Assembly (NCBI RefSeq): GCF_000472965.1
Contig: NZ_KI421483.1
Location: 1-64,000 of the forward strand
Direction: 5' to 3'
DNA: 64,000 nt
Source of the DNA: Bradyrhizobium murdochi
Lineage (GTDB): Bacteria > Pseudomonadota > Alphaproteobacteria > Rhizobiales > Xanthobacteraceae
Each line of letters opens with the position of its first letter. Within the stretch, counting starts at the first letter, position 1. Shown one piece after another: positions 60,607 to 64,000 of this stretch. Position numbers and translations under genes: made by a program. Below the pieces are notes generated by a model. The model made no database searches and was not told the DNA's origin. It saw nothing but the letters and a program-made list of their open reading frames with translations.

Positions 60607-61536
60607 ATGAACAGCATTCAACCATCGGAAGCACCGCCTCCGCTGCGGTTGATACCGCCCTTAACCGCATTGCTGGCATTCGAGCGCGCTGCGTCGCAAC
60701 TGAGCTTTCGCCGCGCGGCGCGCGATCTTTCGCTCAGCCCGTCGGCGATCAGCCACCAGATCCGCGGGCTGGAAGAGCAGTTCGGCACAAAACTGTTCGT
60801 GCGCGGCGCGCGTTCGGTGCGGCTGACCGCCGATGGCGAACGCTATTTCGCACAAATCTCGACCGCGCTTTTGGCGCTGCAGAATGCCAGCCGCGACATG
60901 CTGCGAAAACGCCGCGATGCGGACGCCGAACTCTGGATCAGTTCGCTGCCGTTCTTTACTTCCGCCGTGCTGCTTCCGGCGCTGCCGGAATTCAAGCGGC
61001 GCAACCCGGGCCTCACGTTGCGCATCGAGGCCACGCATCAGTATGCCGATTTCAACGCGTCCCGCGTCGATGTTGCGATCCGCTATGGCCGCGAGCATTC
61101 GACAGGACTGAAATTCGAACCGCTGGTCGCGGTGAAGGGTTTGCCGGTCTGCGCGCCCGCGCTGGTCAAAGCGGGATTGAAGCAGCCGGCAGATCTGTCA
61201 CAGCAGGTGTTGATACACCTAACGACGCAGCCGCGCGCCTGGTCGGTCTGGCTGCGCGAGGCCGGGCTTCAACACCTAAGCCCGCGCGGACATTTGTGGC
61301 TCGACAGCGTGCCGGCGATGCTAGAAGCCGCCGAACACGGGCTCGGCGTGACGCTCGCGATGTCGCCGTTGATCAAGGCGCGGCCCGGCTTCGGTAAGAA
61401 GCTGGTTGCACCGTTTACATTCGAGGCCACGCATAGCGAGACGATCTATCTCGTCTCCCGCACCGAGCAGGCGCGCGACCGCCGCATCGCCGCAGTGCGG
61501 CGCTGGGCCGTCGACGCAGTGGCGCAGGCGAAATAG
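60607..61536 (+). CDS. LysR-family regulator, GcvA-like
   Basis: A 309-residue LysR protein: LTALLAFERAASQLSFRRAA then DLSLSPSAISHQIRGLEEQF, then a typical effector domain with RVDVAIRYGREHSTGLKFEP. It is of the same group as 46626-47525. The ATG at 60607 lies 17 bases after AAGGGA; no closer ribosome-binding site is seen. It is divergent from the thioesterase gene with 92 bases between, which hold a TTGAACGTTGAACC direct repeat. Effector unknown. Confidence 0.9.
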   Translation: MNSIQPSEAPPPLRLIPPLTALLAFERAASQLSFRRAARDLSLSPSAISHQIRGLEEQFGTKLFVRGARSVRLTADGERYFAQISTALLALQNASRDMLRKRRDADAELWISSLPFFTSAVLLPALPEFKRRNPGLTLRIEATHQYADFNASRVDVAIRYGREHSTGLKFEPLVAVKGLPVCAPALVKAGLKQPADLSQQVLIHLTTQPRAWSVWLREAGLQHLSPRGHLWLDSVPAMLEAAEHGLGVTLAMSPLIKARPGFGKKLVAPFTFEATHSETIYLVSRTEQARDRRIAAVRRWAVDAVAQAK

Positions 61537-61542
61537 CGCGAA

Positions 61543-61812
61543 CTACCACCGCCTGCCGGTGCGGAGCAGCCGCACGACCACGAGCAGGATGACGGCGCCG
61601 ATGGTAGAGTAGACGATCTCGGACACCAGTCCGGTGCCGAGACGGATGCCGAGCCTGGGAAACAGCAAGCTCGCAAGCAGCGCGCCGGCGATGCCCACGA
61701 GAATGTCGCCGATGATGCCAAAGCCGGTGCCGCGCACGATCTTGCCGGCGAGCCAGCCGGCCACCAGGCCGACAAACAGAATGACGAGAATACCTTCGTT
61801 GGAAATCTGCAT
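61543..61812 (-). CDS. GlsB/YeaQ/YmgE family stress response membrane protein
   Basis: An 89-residue membrane protein from the ATG at 61812: ILFVGLVAGWLAGKIVRGTG, then GIIGDILVGIAGALLASLLF with the family glycine pattern, then IGAVILLVVVRLLRTGRRW. Two to three helices. Members are linked to envelope or general stress response in enteric bacteria; the role here is unknown. The longer open frame to 61908 is unsupported. Its 3' end meets the LysR gene, six bases apart. Confidence 0.9.
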   Translation of the reverse strand: MQISNEGILVILFVGLVAGWLAGKIVRGTGFGIIGDILVGIAGALLASLLFPRLGIRLGTGLVSEIVYSTIGAVILLVVVRLLRTGRRW

Positions 61813-61949
61813 GTGAAGCCCCCGGGGTTTTGCGGCGCAGGCCGTACGACAGCCTATCCACGATTGTCCGATGTGACGAGCCGCAATCCGCCCGGCGGTC
61901 AACTGCACCTGCGAAGTGAACTTTTTTATGTCACGCGCGTTATGTCGGC

Positions 61950-62189
61950 ATGAAACAGGGCGATACTTGGTATGTGACTTTCGGTCCGGACAAGACGGAC
62001 AATACTGCGGAGAGCATGGCCCGCTCGACCCGCACCTTCAAATCTGAAATAGACGCCAAGCTGTTTGCAATGCAAATTTTGGCCAAGGGCTGGTCCGCCA
62101 GCGCCGGCACGCTCAATCCGCATCAGCCAAAACAGGTGGTCGGACCGTCGCAAATCGAGCAGTGGGCTGATCCCGGATTGGGTGGGTAA
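61950..62189 (+). CDS. small conserved hypothetical protein
   Basis: A 79-residue protein: MKQGDTWYVTFGPDKTDNTA, RTFKSEIDAKLFAMQILAKG, then HQPKQVVGPSQIEQWADPG. The sequence has the even codon character of a real gene and I recall similar short proteins in Bradyrhizobium, though no function or Pfam family. No strong ribosome-binding site is seen. It is divergent from GlsB and convergent with the ABC gene. Confidence 0.6.
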   Translation: MKQGDTWYVTFGPDKTDNTAESMARSTRTFKSEIDAKLFAMQILAKGWSASAGTLNPHQPKQVVGPSQIEQWADPGLGG

Positions 62190-62225
62190 CTTCTTTCGTG
62201 TCCCGACGCGGTGCAGCGCGGAGTC

Positions 62226-63209
62226 TCAGGTCTCGGCAGAAACTTCCGCCGCCTCCGCCAGCACACAACGCGCCGTTCGATCCGGCGATACCTGCACATT
62301 CGGTGGCAGACGCTCGCTGCAGCGCGGCTGCGCAACCATGCAGCGTGGCGCGAACGAACAACTGACGGGCGCCTTGTCGAGCGAGGGCGGCGTGCCCGGG
62401 ATGGTCTCCAGCCGCTGGCCGCGTTTTGCGCCGTGGACGGTAGCAGCCAGTAGCCCCTTGGCATATGGATGCACCGGGGTGCGGACGATGTCGCGCAAGG
62501 GGCCCTGCTCCACGATCTGGCCGGCATACATGACCGCGACGCGGTCGCAGATTTCGATGGCGACGCCGATATCGTGGGTCACGAAGATCACGGACATGCC
62601 GAACTCGCGCTGCAATTCGCGGAGCAGCAGCAGGATCTGAATCTGCACGGTGGCGTCCAGCGCCGTGGTCGGCTCGTCCGCCAGCAGTATTTTCGGTTTG
62701 CAAGCCAGCGCCAGCGCGATCATGGCGCGCTGCCGCATGCCACCGCTCATTTCGTGCGGATAGGCCTCTAAGCGGCGCTTGGCGGAGGGAATCCGCACCA
62801 CTTCCAGCATTTCCAACGCGCGCGCGAGTCCCTCCTTCTCGCTCTTGCCTTCGTGGCGGATCACGGTTTCCGCGATCTGGCGGCCGATCGTGTAGACGGG
62901 GTCGAGCGCCAGCGCGGGCTCCTGAAAAATCATCGAGACGGTCTGGCCGCGAAACGCCGACAGCTCCTCGTCGTTCATTGCGAGCACATCGCGTCCCAAC
63001 ACCTTCACGGTGCCGGAAATCTGCGTCCGCTTCTTCGGCAACAGCCGCATCAGCGCGCGCAGCGTCACGCTTTTTCCCGAGCCGGATTCGCCGAGCAGGC
63101 CGAGCACCTCGCCCTCGCCAAGCGAGAGCGAGATGTCGTTGACGGCATGAACCGTACGGTCGCCGGTGAAGCGGATGTTGAGGTCGCGGATATCGACGAG
63201 GTTGCTCAT
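62226..63209 (-). CDS. peptide/nickel-type ABC transporter ATP-binding protein (OppD/DppD)
   Basis: A 327-residue ABC ATPase with Walker A GESGSGKSV near residue 40, ABC signature MSGGMRQRAMIALALAC near 153, Walker B KILLADEPTTALD near 173, and the C-terminal Cys-containing oligopeptide-type extension SCSFAPRCMVAQPRC near 284. The partner permeases, second ATPase and binding protein are not in the window. Its start overlaps the amidase stop (ATGA), and the set runs from the right edge. Substrate unknown. Confidence 0.92.
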   Translation of the reverse strand: MSNLVDIRDLNIRFTGDRTVHAVNDISLSLGEGEVLGLLGESGSGKSVTLRALMRLLPKKRTQISGTVKVLGRDVLAMNDEELSAFRGQTVSMIFQEPALALDPVYTIGRQIAETVIRHEGKSEKEGLARALEMLEVVRIPSAKRRLEAYPHEMSGGMRQRAMIALALACKPKILLADEPTTALDATVQIQILLLLRELQREFGMSVIFVTHDIGVAIEICDRVAVMYAGQIVEQGPLRDIVRTPVHPYAKGLLAATVHGAKRGQRLETIPGTPPSLDKAPVSCSFAPRCMVAQPRCSERLPPNVQVSPDRTARCVLAEAAEVSAET

Positions 63210-64000
63210 GCCAGTTCGGGTACCTGCTGGTGATAATCCGTCGTACGCTGGAACGCCGCGCCGATCCGCACGAGCCCGGCCTCATCGAAGGGACGGCCGA
63301 TCAACTGCATGCCGACCGGCAGCCCCTTCTTGGTGAAACCCGCGGGAATCGAAAGCGACGGCAGGCCGAGATAATTGATCGGGCGGGTGAACCGCGTGAT
63401 GCGCTGGATGACAGCTTCCGCCTCCAGGCTATTGCCGACATCGCTCTCGGCAATCGTCGCCGCCGGCATCGGGGCAACCGGCGCGATCACGGCGTCGGCG
63501 TCTTCCACCGCCGCGAGGTAGGCGGCCAGCGCCGGACCGCGCCAGCGCATCGCTTCGAGATAGGTCACGGCCGGAATGGCGAGACCGTTCTGGAGCCGCA
63601 TTAACACCTGACCGCCGTAATCCTGCGGTCGCTCGATCATCCAGCGCTTGTGGAAGGCAGCCGCCTCGGTGGCAAGCACGATCTGGCAGGCGGCCGTGAG
63701 CTGGCGCTGGTCCGGCAGTTCGACCTTGACGATCTCGGCGCCCTCTTTTTTGAGGGTAGCGATGGTCTCGTCGAGCACGCGCGCTACCTCGGGATCGAGG
63801 TCGTCGACATAGAAGGCGGTCGGTACGCCGATCCTCAAGCCCTTCATCGAGCCCGTGGTCGCGGCCATGTAGTTCGGCACCGGCCGCGTGGACGTGGTCG
63901 GGTCCTCGGGATCGGCGCCCGCCATCAGGCCTACGAGCAGCGCGCAGTCCTCGACGGTTTGCGCCAGCGGACCGACGGTGTCGAGCGATTGCGACAGCGG
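63206..64000 (-). CDS. amidase (signature family), C-terminal part, cut by right edge
   Basis: The frame stays open to the window edge; the inner ATG at 63925 is not the start because the upstream codons read LSQSLDTVGPLAQTVEDCAL, a standard amidase segment. The inside part includes GVPTAFYVDDLDPEVARVLD, VTYLEAMRWRGPALAAYLAA, APVAPMPAATIAES and LGLPSLSIPAGFTKKGLPVG, as in GatA-like amidases. The catalytic Ser-Ser-Lys triad lies beyond the edge. It overlaps the ABC ATPase start, so hydrolysis may be coupled to uptake of an amide or peptide. Confidence 0.88.
   Translation of the reverse strand, partial: PLSQSLDTVGPLAQTVEDCALLVGLMAGADPEDPTTSTRPVPNYMAATTGSMKGLRIGVPTAFYVDDLDPEVARVLDETIATLKKEGAEIVKVELPDQRQLTAACQIVLATEAAAFHKRWMIERPQDYGGQVLMRLQNGLAIPAVTYLEAMRWRGPALAAYLAAVEDADAVIAPVAPMPAATIAESDVGNSLEAEAVIQRITRFTRPINYLGLPSLSIPAGFTKKGLPVGMQLIGRPFDEAGLVRIGAAFQRTTDYHQQVPELA

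Overview
The window is a stretch of high-GC alphaproteobacterial chromosome that looks like Bradyrhizobium or a close relative (Nitrobacteraceae). The grounds are the gene families present (feruloyl-CoA synthase sets, TRAP and TAXI transporters, YafY-type regulators, DUF1127, Fax-type GST) and the many short palindromic intergenic repeats typical of that group. This is a judgement from pattern and memory; no search was run. I see no rRNA, tRNA, CRISPR array, prophage or plasmid functions. The only transposable-element trace is the 5' end of an IS4-type transposase running off the left edge.

Layout. 1-0.35 kb: IS4/DUF4372 transposase start. 0.35-9.7 kb: aromatic-acid block: a minus-strand crotonase / feruloyl-CoA synthase / SDR operon, a DUF3237 protein, a tripartite TRAP transporter and the divergent pobA (4-hydroxybenzoate hydroxylase). 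The crotonase operon and pobA share a candidate operator, GTTAT-N5-ATAAC. 9.9-24.4 kb: mixed region with a PaaI thioesterase, a LysR/PNPOx-like divergent pair with a clear LysR box, two separate YafY(WYL)-regulator/GST modules each with a strong palindromic operator, a YkgJ protein, a DUF3307 membrane protein, an orphan TAXI binding protein, a Popeye-like cyclic-nucleotide protein with a stand-alone DUF6537-like protein, and an ankyrin protein.

24.5-39.7 kb: a large CoA-ester catabolic block. On the minus strand lie SDR, crotonase, a second feruloyl-CoA synthase, three acyl-CoA dehydrogenases and a nitroreductase, with a TetR regulator. Divergently on the plus strand lie a thiolase, an acyl-CoA synthetase, an epoxide-hydrolase-like protein and an amidase. 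Together these could activate an acid to its CoA ester and carry it through one full beta-oxidation round; the substrate cannot be read from sequence. 39.7-46.5 kb: small membrane and NTF2-like proteins, a Zn alcohol dehydrogenase, an AidB-like acyl-CoA dehydrogenase, an SDR lacking the catalytic Tyr, another crotonase, a GNAT enzyme and a DUF1127 protein. 46.6-51.4 kb: a LysR regulator with tcuA and tcuB (tricarballylate oxidation) separated by a secreted alpha/beta hydrolase. 51.6-64 kb: small secreted Gly-rich protein, DedA protein, a tightly overlapping amidohydrolase-amidohydrolase-Rieske operon, CinA, a type I secretion ABC/HlyD pair, a thioesterase/LysR divergent pair, GlsB/YeaQ, and the start of an amidase / peptide-type ABC ATPase operon cut by the right edge.

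The intergenic space is unusually repeat-rich: at least eight hairpin repeat families recur, often one per gene gap, and in at least two cases a repeat supplies the stop codon of the neighbouring gene. Start codons were chosen from ribosome-binding sites and family length, and in several genes they are well downstream of the longest open frame.
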